From Caldilineaceae bacterium (GTDB taxonomy: Bacteria; Chloroflexota; Anaerolineae; Caldilineales; Caldilineaceae): a stretch of DNA of 5,888 nucleotides. This document shows positions 1 to 5,854 of the stretch, piece by piece. Location: NCBI GenBank assembly GCA_026645635.1, contig JAPKMV010000244.1, positions 1 to 5,888 of the forward strand. The letters are read 5' to 3'. Under the pieces are notes generated by a model. That model did not search any database, was not told the origin of the DNA, and was given only the letters and a program-made list of their open reading frames with translations. Position 1 is the first letter of the stretch. Every line of letters starts with the position of its first letter. A program made the translations under genes and the position numbers.

Positions 1-12
1 CCGACAAGTCGG
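1..12. repeat. Short palindrome at the window edge
   Basis: CCGAC and GTCGG are separated by AA, giving a perfect 5-bp inverted repeat. It lies just upstream of the promoter candidate at 16-45, so it could be an operator half or the end of a structure cut off by the window edge. Such short palindromes occur by chance in GC-rich DNA. Confidence 0.25.
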
Positions 13-15
13 CGC

Positions 16-45
16 TTGGGGCGCTCTGGCGCGGTGAACTACAAT
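16..45 (+). promoter_or_regulatory. Candidate sigma70-type promoter for the permease-rhamnosidase unit
   Basis: TTGGGG (16-21) matches the first three bases of the -35 consensus. TACAAT (40-45) matches five of six bases of the -10 consensus, with an 18-bp spacer. Transcription would start near position 52, giving a leader of about 55 nt before the GTG at 108. It is the only good -10-like hexamer I noticed upstream of the permease. The weak -35 would fit an activator-dependent promoter, as is common for sugar operons, but that is inference. Confidence 0.4.
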
Positions 46-49
46 CAAT

Positions 50-72
50 GGCAGCAGTGCATGCTTGCTGCC
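50..72. promoter_or_regulatory. Inverted repeat at the putative transcription start (operator or leader hairpin)
   Basis: GGCAGCA (50-56) and TGCTGCC (66-72) form a perfect 7-bp inverted repeat around a 9-nt centre that includes GCATGC. It begins five bases after the candidate -10 hexamer, a classic position for a repressor operator. If transcribed, it could instead fold as a 5' leader hairpin upstream of the ribosome-binding site. No regulator gene is present in the window, so the binding protein is unknown. Confidence 0.35.
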
Positions 73-107
73 GCCGCCCACAGACCAACAGGTGAACCGA
101 TACGACC

Positions 108-1319
108 GTGACCACACAGACCAACGAGCCGCAGGCTCCGTCACCACGCACGCTCTCCGCTGCCCATCTCTGGCTGCTCACGGCCGGCGGCTTCTTTGCC
201 TTCTTCGTCTTCGGCTTTGTCGACAACCTGAAAGGTCCCACGCTGCCGGCGCTGCTGCGCGATCTCGACTTCAGCTATGGGCAGGGCGGCACGATCCTGT
301 TGAGCGCCTACCTCGGCTTCATCGTAGCGACCCTGCTCACCGGCATCCTGGCCGACGCTGCGGGCAATCGGGTCGTGCTGATGATTGCCGGCGCCTGCCT
401 GACTGTTGGCCTCGCCGCCTTCAGCCTGGTGAGCGCCTTCTGGCTGCTGGTGGCTGCGCTTTTTGTCGTCGGGCTGGGTCTCGGTTCCATCGAGGTCGGC
501 GGCAATGCGCTGATCGTCGACCTGCATCGCGGCGACCGCGGCCGCTTTCTGAACTTGCTGGCGGTCTTTCATGGGGTTGGGGCGTTTGTGGTGCCGCTCT
601 ATGCAGGGCTGTTGCTCAGTGCCGCCTTCTCCTGGCGACAGGTCTACCAGCTTGCCATCATTCTGGCGATAGGGCTGCTGCTTTTCTTCCTGTTCGTCCG
701 CTACCCGCGCCCCGCGCGCACCGGTCCGGGACTGAGCCTGCGCACCCTCTTCACGGCGGGCTTCACCTGGCGCATGGGCTGGTACTACCTCCTGGTCGCG
801 GTCTACGTTGCCGCCGAGATCGGCTTTGCCGCCTGGATCGTTGAGTATCTGCAGCAAGTGAAGGGCTTTGACATCGGCCTCAGCTCGCTCTACCTCTCGC
901 TCTTTTTTGCTGCCATCATGGTCGGGCGGCTGGCGGGCAGCGTCTTTGTCGAGCGCATCGGCTACATCAAGCTGATGCTGGCCGTTACCGTCGCCGCAAT
1001 TGTCATCTTGAGCGCGGGCATCTTCGGACCGCCGGAGCTGGCTTTTCTGCTGCCGTTGACCGGCTTCTTCTTCTCGATCATGTTTCCCACGGCCACGGCG
1101 TCCGCCTCATCCCTGCACGTCGGCAACATGGGCGCCATTCTGGGCGTGCTGTTTGCCTTTGGCGGAGTGGGTGGGGCCGTGGGGCCGTGGCTGATCGGCG
1201 TCGCTGCCGATTGGGTTGGCATCGAGCTGGCCTTTGCCCTCACCATCGTGTTTTGCGCAGTGACCCTCGTTGCGCTGCTCGCGCTCCGGCGCATGGGCGC
1301 GGCAGAACGCGCAGGGTAG
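108..1319 (+). CDS. MFS sugar permease, FucP/FHS-like
   Basis: This encodes a 403-residue inner-membrane transporter of the major facilitator superfamily. Twelve hydrophobic segments are visible, roughly at residues 21-42, 61-82, 88-107, 111-133, 149-171, 179-197, 224-244, 258-275, 286-304, 308-326, 340-363 and 372-394. The loop 2-3 signature is GILADAAGNRVV (79-90), and the second half has the related GRLAGSVFVERIG (273-285). Residues around GSIEVGGN (126-133), followed by RFLNLLAVFHGVGAF (146-160), resemble the TM4-TM5 region of L-fucose permease FucP, so E129 probably matches FucP E135. The position I would align to FucP D46 seems to be G43, with D39 nearby, so proton coupling may differ. 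The GTG start is chosen because the frame is closed by TGA at 93-95 and an AGGTGA (90-95) lies 12 nt upstream. The next gene, an alpha-L-rhamnosidase, suggests L-rhamnose or a rhamnoside as substrate. That is inferred from context, and another sugar is possible. Confidence 0.88.
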   Translation: MTTQTNEPQAPSPRTLSAAHLWLLTAGGFFAFFVFGFVDNLKGPTLPALLRDLDFSYGQGGTILLSAYLGFIVATLLTGILADAAGNRVVLMIAGACLTVGLAAFSLVSAFWLLVAALFVVGLGLGSIEVGGNALIVDLHRGDRGRFLNLLAVFHGVGAFVVPLYAGLLLSAAFSWRQVYQLAIILAIGLLLFFLFVRYPRPARTGPGLSLRTLFTAGFTWRMGWYYLLVAVYVAAEIGFAAWIVEYLQQVKGFDIGLSSLYLSLFFAAIMVGRLAGSVFVERIGYIKLMLAVTVAAIVILSAGIFGPPELAFLLPLTGFFFSIMFPTATASASSLHVGNMGAILGVLFAFGGVGGAVGPWLIGVAADWVGIELAFALTIVFCAVTLVALLALRRMGAAERAG

Positions 1320-1408
1320 CCGTCATCCTGTTCATCTGCTTTCATCACCGGCCCGTGTCCGGCAGGACGAACGGCACGGTCAAGGGCTGATTACCACCTT
1401 TCAAGATC

Positions 1409-1415
1409 GGGAGAG
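1409..1415 (+). promoter_or_regulatory. Ribosome-binding site fixing the rhamnosidase start
   Basis: GGGAGAG lies 7 nt before ATG 1423 and is the best Shine-Dalgarno match in the 103-nt gap after the permease. The frame is open upstream to 1270, but that stretch overlaps the permease end and encodes a sequence unlike any rhamnosidase N-terminus. The start at 1423 is therefore preferred. Confidence 0.7.
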
Positions 1416-1422
1416 TATCGCC

Positions 1423-4185
1423 ATGCTCGCAGAAAACGTGGCGGCTGAAAGTGCCGCCCCCGTCTATCGTGTCCGTGACCTGCGCTTCGAGCACCTGACC
1501 GACGCCCTGGGCATCGGCGTGGCGGCGCCGCGGCTCTCGTGGATCGTCGAGACCCCGGCCCAGGGCTGGCGCCAGGCCGCCTGCGCCGTGGAAGCCTACG
1601 CGCCCGACGGCGCGCTTGTCGCTGCTACGGGACAAGTGCAGTCGGACGAATCGGTGCTCGTGCCCTGGCCCTTTGCGCCCTTGTGCGCGCGCCAGCGGCT
1701 CTACGTGCGTGTACGAGTCTGGGCGGCGGTGGAGGCGGGCCTGCTTGCCCCCGCCGACTGGTCGGCGCGTTTCATCACGCCCGCCTGGGACGAGGACAGC
1801 AGCCGCGCCCAGCCCGCGCCGCTGCTGCGCCGTGAATTCACCGTGCGGCCCGGCGTGCAGCGCGCCCGCCTCTACATCACCGCGCTGGGCGTCTACAGCG
1901 CGCAGCTCAACGGCGCCGCCGTGGGCGACCACGTCCTGGCGCCGGGCTGGACGAGCTACAACCACCGCCTGCGCTACCAGACCTTCGACGTGACCGGCCT
2001 GCTCACGCCCGGCGCCAACGTCATCGCCGCGACGCTGGGCGACGGCTGGTTTCGGGGGCGGTTCGGCTACCACGGCGGGCGGCGCAACATCTACGGCGAC
2101 CGGCTGGCGCTGCTGGCGCAGTTGGAGATCGCCTACGCCGACGGCAGCCGCGACAGCATCGTCACCGACCTGGACTGGCGCGCGGCCACCGGCCCGATCC
2201 TGGCCGGCGAGATCTACGACGGCGAGACCTACGACGCGCGCCGGGAACGCCCTGGCTGGGCGCGGCCCGGCTACGACGATCACGACTGGGCCGGCGTGCG
2301 CCTGGTAGAACGCGACCTGGCGACGCTGGTGGCGCCGGCCGGTCCGCCGGTGCGCCGCACGGAAGTGGTGGAACCCGTGGCGATCTTCACCTCCCCCTCC
2401 GGGCGCACCATCGTCGACTTTGGCCAGAACCTGGTCGGCCGGTTGCGCCTGACCGTGCAAGGCCCCGCCGGACAGGAGATTACGCTGCGGCATGGCGAGG
2501 TGCTGGAAAACGGCGAACTCTGCGTGCGCCCGCTGCGCCACGCCGCGGCGACCGACCGCTACATCCTGGCCGGCGGCGCGCCGGAAACCTACGAACCGAG
2601 CTTCACCTTCCACGGCTTCCGCTACGCCGAGGTGACCGGCTGGCCCGGCGCGCTGACGCCCGACGCCATCCGCGCCGTGGTCTGCCATTCGGACTTGACG
2701 CGCACCGGCTGGTTCGCGTGCTCCGACCCGCTGGTCAACCGCCTGCACGAGAATGTGGTCTGGAGTATGCGCGGCAACTTCCTGGACGTGCCCACCGACT
2801 GCCCGCAGCGCGACGAGCGCCTGGGCTGGACGGGTGACATCCAGGTTTTTGCGCCGACCGCCAGCTTCCTCTACGACTCGGCCGGCTTCCTTCAGTCGTG
2901 GCTGGCCGACCTGGCCGCCGAGCAGATGGCGGCGGATGGTATCGTGCCCTTCTTCGTCCCCAACATCCTGGAAGGGCCAGCCGCGCCGGCTGCAGCCTGG
3001 GGCGACGCCGCAGTGATCGTGCCGTGGGTGCTCTATCAGCGCTACGGCGATGTGGGTATTCTGGCGACTCAGTTCGCTTCTATGCGCGGCTGGGTCGATG
3101 CGATTGCCGCGATTGCGGGCGAGAACCGCCTTTGGGAGCAGGGTATGCAGTTTGGCGACTGGCTCGACCCGAAGGCGCCGCCGGCGAAACCGGGCGACGC
3201 CCGCACCGCGCCCGCCATTGTGGCCACGGCCTACTTTGCGCGCTGCGCTGAACTGGTGGCGCAGACCGCTGACCTGCTGGGCAGGTCCGCAGAGGCAGCG
3301 CACTACAGCGCCCTGGCCGCGGAGGTACGCGCCGCTTTTGCCCGCTACTACGTCACACCGGCCGGGCGGCTGATGAGTGACGCCACCACTGCCTATGCCC
3401 TGGCGCTGCAATTTGCCCTCTTGCCAGACGCGGCGCAGCGCGCCTATGCCGGCAAGCGGCTGGCTACGCTCGTGCGGGGCAGCGGCTATCGCATCAGCAC
3501 CGGCTTCGTGGGCACGCCGCTGGTCTGCGACGCGCTCTGCGACGCAGGCGAATACGCGGCAGCCTATCGACTGCTCATGCAGCGCCTTTGCCCCTCCTGG
3601 CTCTACCCCGTGACCATGGGCGCAACGACGATCTGGGAACGCTGGGACTCGATGTTGCCCGACGGTTCGATCAACCCCGGCGAGATGACATCCTTCAACC
3701 ACTATGCCCTGGGCGCCGTGGCCGACTGGCTCCACCGCACCGTGGCTGGGCTGGCCCCTGCCGCGCCCGGCTATCGGCGCATCGAGATTCGCCCCGTGCC
3801 CGGCGGCGGTCTCACCCACGCCAGCGCGCGCCACCGCACGCCCTACGGCATGGCCGGCTGCGCCTGGCGCATCGATGAAGGAATGGACGGCCCGGTGCTC
3901 ACGCTGGAAGTCGGCGCGGGACGTCACCACTGGGCCTATGCCTATGCGACGCCGGCCGTGGTCTATCCGCCCCTGACGCTGGACAGCACCATCGGCGACC
4001 TGATCGACCAACCGGACGCCTACGCGGCAGTGATGCGCGCGCTGGCGCAGTACAACCCGGAGTTTGCCGACCGGCTGGAAGGCCAGACCGCCATGACGCT
4101 GCGCCAGGTGATCCGCCTCGACCCCAATGCCCAGCCGCTGCAGGAGCGGATCGAAGCCGCGCTGACGCAGGTTGTGGGGCAGTAG
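1423..4185 (+). CDS. Alpha-L-rhamnosidase, glycoside hydrolase family 78
   Basis: This 920-residue enzyme should release terminal alpha-linked L-rhamnose from glycosides by inversion. The domain order is typical of GH78: an N-terminal Ig/Fn3-like domain (about 10-125), the Bac_rhamnosid_N beta domain (about 134-305, with GDGWFRGRFGYHGG near 206-219), a second beta domain (about 315-425, with VDFGQNLVGRLRL), an (alpha/alpha)6 catalytic barrel (about 430-765) and a C-terminal beta domain (about 768-845). The motif TDCPQRDERLGWTGD (458-472) supplies D459, the general acid E465, W469 and D472. Their spacing matches D630, E636 and W640 of Streptomyces avermitilis Rha78A. The general base should be E739 in TIWERWD, with H760 in SFNHY matching that enzyme's H916. 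FGDWLDP (577-583) is also conserved. No signal peptide is visible, so the enzyme probably acts in the cytoplasm on imported rhamnosides. It is probably co-transcribed with the permease 103 nt upstream. An unusual 66-residue helical tail follows the beta domain (855-920). Confidence 0.96.
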   Translation: MLAENVAAESAAPVYRVRDLRFEHLTDALGIGVAAPRLSWIVETPAQGWRQAACAVEAYAPDGALVAATGQVQSDESVLVPWPFAPLCARQRLYVRVRVWAAVEAGLLAPADWSARFITPAWDEDSSRAQPAPLLRREFTVRPGVQRARLYITALGVYSAQLNGAAVGDHVLAPGWTSYNHRLRYQTFDVTGLLTPGANVIAATLGDGWFRGRFGYHGGRRNIYGDRLALLAQLEIAYADGSRDSIVTDLDWRAATGPILAGEIYDGETYDARRERPGWARPGYDDHDWAGVRLVERDLATLVAPAGPPVRRTEVVEPVAIFTSPSGRTIVDFGQNLVGRLRLTVQGPAGQEITLRHGEVLENGELCVRPLRHAAATDRYILAGGAPETYEPSFTFHGFRYAEVTGWPGALTPDAIRAVVCHSDLTRTGWFACSDPLVNRLHENVVWSMRGNFLDVPTDCPQRDERLGWTGDIQVFAPTASFLYDSAGFLQSWLADLAAEQMAADGIVPFFVPNILEGPAAPAAAWGDAAVIVPWVLYQRYGDVGILATQFASMRGWVDAIAAIAGENRLWEQGMQFGDWLDPKAPPAKPGDARTAPAIVATAYFARCAELVAQTADLLGRSAEAAHYSALAAEVRAAFARYYVTPAGRLMSDATTAYALALQFALLPDAAQRAYAGKRLATLVRGSGYRISTGFVGTPLVCDALCDAGEYAAAYRLLMQRLCPSWLYPVTMGATTIWERWDSMLPDGSINPGEMTSFNHYALGAVADWLHRTVAGLAPAAPGYRRIEIRPVPGGGLTHASARHRTPYGMAGCAWRIDEGMDGPVLTLEVGAGRHHWAYAYATPAVVYPPLTLDSTIGDLIDQPDAYAAVMRALAQYNPEFADRLEGQTAMTLRQVIRLDPNAQPLQERIEAALTQVVGQ

Positions 4186-4230
4186 ACGAACTGCGAGGAC
4201 ACAAAGTCCAGTCGTGACTACTCAGGCATC

Positions 4231-4299
4231 ATCCGCAGATTACGCAGATTACGCAGATGCACCAGCGGTTAATCTGTGAAATCTGCGCAATCTGTGGAT
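4231..4299. repeat. Hairpin element made of 3+3 copies of a 9-bp word, possible bidirectional terminator
   Basis: The left arm (4231-4259) carries three tandem copies of about CGCAGATTA. The right arm (4271-4299) carries three inverted copies, seen as AATCTGTGA, AATCTGCGC and AATCTGTGG. The 29-nt arms pair with about five mismatches, some of which become G-U pairs in RNA, around an 11-nt loop. It begins 45 nt after the rhamnosidase stop and lies 64 nt beyond the stop of the convergent hydrolase gene. I recall similar CGCAGATTA-word repeats scattered between genes in several bacterial phyla. A terminator or mRNA-stabilising role is inference: there is no strong T-tract. Confidence 0.75.
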
Positions 4300-4338
4300 C
4301 ATCTTACTATCTGGGAATCAGTGACTTCAGCCATTGAG

Positions 4339-4355
4339 CCTGGCCCCCTGCCAGG
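4339..4355 (-). terminator. GC-rich hairpin just after the minus-strand hydrolase stop
   Basis: CCTGGC (4339-4344) and GCCAGG (4350-4355) form a perfect 6-bp stem with a 5-nt loop. A competing pairing, GCCCC (4343-4347) with GGGGC (4354-4358), uses overlapping bases. It begins 8 nt after the TAG of the hydrolase gene, a normal place for a terminator stem. No U-run follows on the minus strand, so it would be an atypical terminator. On the plus strand it is followed by GGCGGTTTCT. Confidence 0.35.
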
Positions 4356-4363
4356 GGCGGTTT

Positions 4364-5314
4364 CTACTCTTGTGTGGGAACCTGCAGTCTGCCTACCTCG
4401 GAGAGAAAACCTGCCTGACCCAGCCGAACCATGTCACCCGGCGTAAACCCATTGGCCTGGCTCAGGGTAATGTCAGCCGCCTTGAACGCATACACGATCA
4501 GTTCCGAACAGGCGTATTTCCCATTGTCTTTGGCATCGAGGAGGTATTCAGCTCGCCCCAGGACGCCAATCATTTCGCCCAGAGATTGCCGAGATACGCT
4601 GGTCAATACGTCCAATTTCTGTGCGCCTAACAGCTTGACATTCTCAAAGTTGTACTCGGCAGATTCTTTGGATTGTGCGGCCGATACCACCTCATCCGCC
4701 TGATCAGAAGTCAATCCTTGCAGGCGTAACACACCCACACGGATCGATTCATCGAGCAAATCTGCAAGGCTGCGCGTTTTGACACCGTACTCCCATGTTG
4801 AATCGATGATCATCCCATCGCCGATGTAAAGTGCGGAGTGAGTGTAGGGGGACCAGATCATCAGCTCCGTCATCTGCGACGCCAAAGCCGATGAACGCCT
4901 GAGGATGATGTCGCCCGGCTTGAGAGCGTCTACTGAGAGGTACGGCAGGGAAGCGAACGGATCGCTGGGGCCAAACTCCTTGAGGAGCGCTTCCAGGCGC
5001 TCATCTTGGGTGGCCGAAAGCACGGCGTCCGGTTGTGTATCAAGTTCGTCCATCAAATGAGAAAAATTCTGGTTCACTCGATGAATGGTCGGGAGTTTGG
5101 ACGCAGGAACAAACCTCGATAGATTTTGTAACACTCTCTTGCTGATTTGCAGGAGACCGCTTGTGATGTCGATCACCAACTGCTCATCCTCGCCGGCTTC
5201 GGTTGCGGCCGGCTGGATATTGGCTGTTTTGAGAAAGTTTCTACCAGAGCTTGCTGCAGCAGGAGACGAAATCGTAATACACAGCAGTGCGATCATCAGG
5301 ATTGTTTTGCTCAT
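4364..5314 (-). CDS. Secreted permuted papain-fold hydrolase, YiiX/C92-like (NlpC/P60 relative)
   Basis: This 316-residue protein probably cleaves an amide, ester or peptide bond, perhaps in peptidoglycan or a lipid, outside the cytoplasmic membrane. The N-terminus has K3, a hydrophobic stretch (4-16) and an AAA cleavage site after residue 21, so it looks exported. C12 has no lipobox. The catalytic core begins at LKPGDIIL (131-138), a typical NlpC/P60-superfamily motif. H159 in SPYTHSALYIGDG comes before C269 in YACSELIVYAF. This His-before-Cys order marks the circularly permuted papain-like group that includes YiiX and family C92. D171 in MIIDSTW could be the third polar residue. A mostly helical segment (about 43-125) precedes the core and is not part of the minimal fold. 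The start at 5314 is chosen for its ribosome-binding site; an in-frame ATG at 5329 lacks one. GC content is about 52-55 percent in sampled lines, against about 70 percent in the rhamnosidase. The substrate is unknown. Confidence 0.82.
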   Translation of the reverse strand: MSKTILMIALLCITISSPAAASSGRNFLKTANIQPAATEAGEDEQLVIDITSGLLQISKRVLQNLSRFVPASKLPTIHRVNQNFSHLMDELDTQPDAVLSATQDERLEALLKEFGPSDPFASLPYLSVDALKPGDIILRRSSALASQMTELMIWSPYTHSALYIGDGMIIDSTWEYGVKTRSLADLLDESIRVGVLRLQGLTSDQADEVVSAAQSKESAEYNFENVKLLGAQKLDVLTSVSRQSLGEMIGVLGRAEYLLDAKDNGKYACSELIVYAFKAADITLSQANGFTPGDMVRLGQAGFLSEVGRLQVPTQE

Positions 5315-5322
5315 GTGTGCTG

Positions 5323-5327
5323 CCCTC
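5323..5327 (-). promoter_or_regulatory. Ribosome-binding site that selects the hydrolase start
   Basis: On the minus strand GAGGG lies 8 nt before the ATG whose first base is 5314. An alternative in-frame ATG at 5329-5327 overlaps this GAGGG and has no purine-rich site of its own. The shorter form also puts the lysine directly before the signal-peptide core. Confidence 0.65.
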
Positions 5328-5468
5328 ATTGATTTGTTTACTGATCTTGGCTATGAACTTCAATCTGGCGTTGCCGTGATTGCTTCCTGCCTTTGTCGGA
5401 CGTTCGGAGTCGCTCGATCAAGGAAATGACGAATGATTTCTCCCAAAAAAGAGAATATCATGCAAGTC

Positions 5469-5485
5469 GGCGGATGTAATCCGCC
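5469..5485. repeat. Tight 7-bp hairpin with a 3-nt loop
   Basis: GGCGGAT (5469-5475) and ATCCGCC (5479-5485) form a perfect stem around GTA. It is not followed by a T-run on either strand, so an intrinsic terminator is unlikely. Similar GGCGGAT-type hairpins recur between genes in some high-GC genomes, as I recall, so it may belong to a REP-like family. Confidence 0.55.
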
Positions 5486-5534
5486 AAACGACCGATTTGA
5501 CCTCAATATGGCGACGAGATTGTGTGGTGGTCTA

Positions 5535-5615
5535 GTGGGCGAGTGTTGAAGCGACCTAAGCGTTTTCGGCTTTCAGATTCTGCCGAAACTCGTGCCCGTC
5601 TTTGGTCGCGCCCAC
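5535..5615. repeat. Nested inverted repeats, potential structured RNA or element end
   Basis: Several pairings nest here. GTGGGC (5535-5540) pairs with GCCCAC (5610-5615). GCGACC (5551-5556) pairs with GGTCGC (5604-5609). TTTCGGC (5564-5570) pairs with GCCGAAA (5582-5588) around an 11-nt loop. The first two right-hand arms are adjacent, so the left side would carry a 10-nt bulge. An alternative pairing uses CGAGT (5540-5544) with ACTCG (5588-5592). I recognise no known RNA family. The strand of any transcript is unknown. Confidence 0.4.
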
Positions 5616-5681
5616 GAGCTCCGTTACGACCTCTTGCCGGAAACGTGCTGGATGAACTCGATCTGTGGACCGCCTGTTCTC

Positions 5682-5714
5682 TGAAGTGCGCACAAAATCG
5701 CCGGGTGCACTTCA
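5682..5714. repeat. 8-bp inverted repeat with a 17-nt loop
   Basis: TGAAGTGC (5682-5689) and GCACTTCA (5707-5714) pair perfectly. The right arm also pairs imperfectly with the GAAG-TA-TGCAC segment at 5835-5845, so this hairpin competes with the larger palindrome next to it. Confidence 0.5.
5683..5701 (+). repeat. Direct repeat, left copy
   Basis: The copy reads GAAGTGCGCACAAAATCGC. It matches 5835-5854 with two substitutions (GC against AT) and a one-base difference in the A-run. The two copies bracket the 30-bp perfect palindrome. Confidence 0.6.
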
Positions 5715-5845
5715 CGGTCGGGGCGAAAAGAACTACAACGGATTGAGAAAACAACGGATACAGCAGGGCCACCCCTGCGGACGCAGTATCCGTTGTTTTC
5801 TCAATCCGTTGTAGTGTTGTCTTGCCCCAAACTCGAAGTATGCAC
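5705..5845. repeat. Large palindromic element with a perfect 30-bp inverted repeat core
   Basis: The core arms, 5732-5761 and 5786-5815, are perfectly complementary over 30 bp. Each arm holds two copies of ACAACGGAT at a 16-bp period (5735-5743 and 5751-5759; inverted at 5788-5796 and 5804-5812). The 24-nt centre contains its own perfect hairpin, GCAGGG (5763-5768) with CCCTGC (5773-5778) and a CCAC loop. Outside the core, pairing continues imperfectly: AAGA with TCTT, GGGGC (5720-5724) with GCCCC (5824-5828), CTTC with GAAG, and GTGCA (5705-5709) with TGCAC (5841-5845). The whole element spans 141 bp and encodes no plausible protein. It could be a MITE-like or REP-like element, a structured RNA or a protein-binding site. 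No transposase lies in the window. Confidence 0.75.
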
Positions 5846-5854
5846 AAAAATCGC
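5835..5854 (+). repeat. Direct repeat, right copy
   Basis: This 20-bp copy begins GAAGTATGCACAAAAA and ends TCGC. It pairs with the copy at 5683-5701. Their placement on both sides of the large palindrome could reflect a decayed target duplication or an older tandem arrangement. At this length the former would be unusual. Confidence 0.6.

Noticed and set aside
48..95. 15-codon frame ATG 48 to TGA 95, as a leader peptide
   Set aside because: The predicted transcription start (about 52) falls after its ATG, there is no ribosome-binding site, and there is no run of regulatory codons. The frame is useful only because its stop rules out an earlier permease start.
1270..1422. Upstream extension of the rhamnosidase frame to an ATG at 1270
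   Set aside because: It would overlap the permease by 50 nt, has no good ribosome-binding site, and encodes 51 residues unlike any GH78 N-terminus.
1345..4011. Very long open frame on the minus strand, opposite the rhamnosidase
   Set aside because: High-GC coding DNA often leaves antisense frames open. The translation shows no recognisable domain, while the plus strand carries a complete GH78 enzyme with catalytic motifs.
5335..5363. TTGAAG and TAAACA with 17-bp spacing on the minus strand, as a promoter for the hydrolase
   Set aside because: The -10 matches only three of six bases, and transcription would begin almost on the ribosome-binding site. It is too weak to list as a promoter.
5523..5540. 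GGTGGTCTAGTGGGC resembling a tRNA D-arm
   Set aside because: No acceptor stem, anticodon arm or TPsiC arm (GTTCRA) follows at the right spacing, so it is a chance match.
5508..5684. Frame with one internal TGA (5547-5549) giving a protein-like stretch around residues FGFQILPKLVPVFGRAHEL
   Set aside because: It could be a pseudogene remnant or a selenocysteine frame, but it is only about 58 codons, overlaps the nested inverted repeats, and I recognise no family.
5683..5854. The two direct repeats as a CRISPR array or an integron attC site
   Set aside because: There are only two imperfect copies and the intervening sequence is a palindrome, not a spacer. I see no convincing paired attC core sites and no integrase or cas gene.
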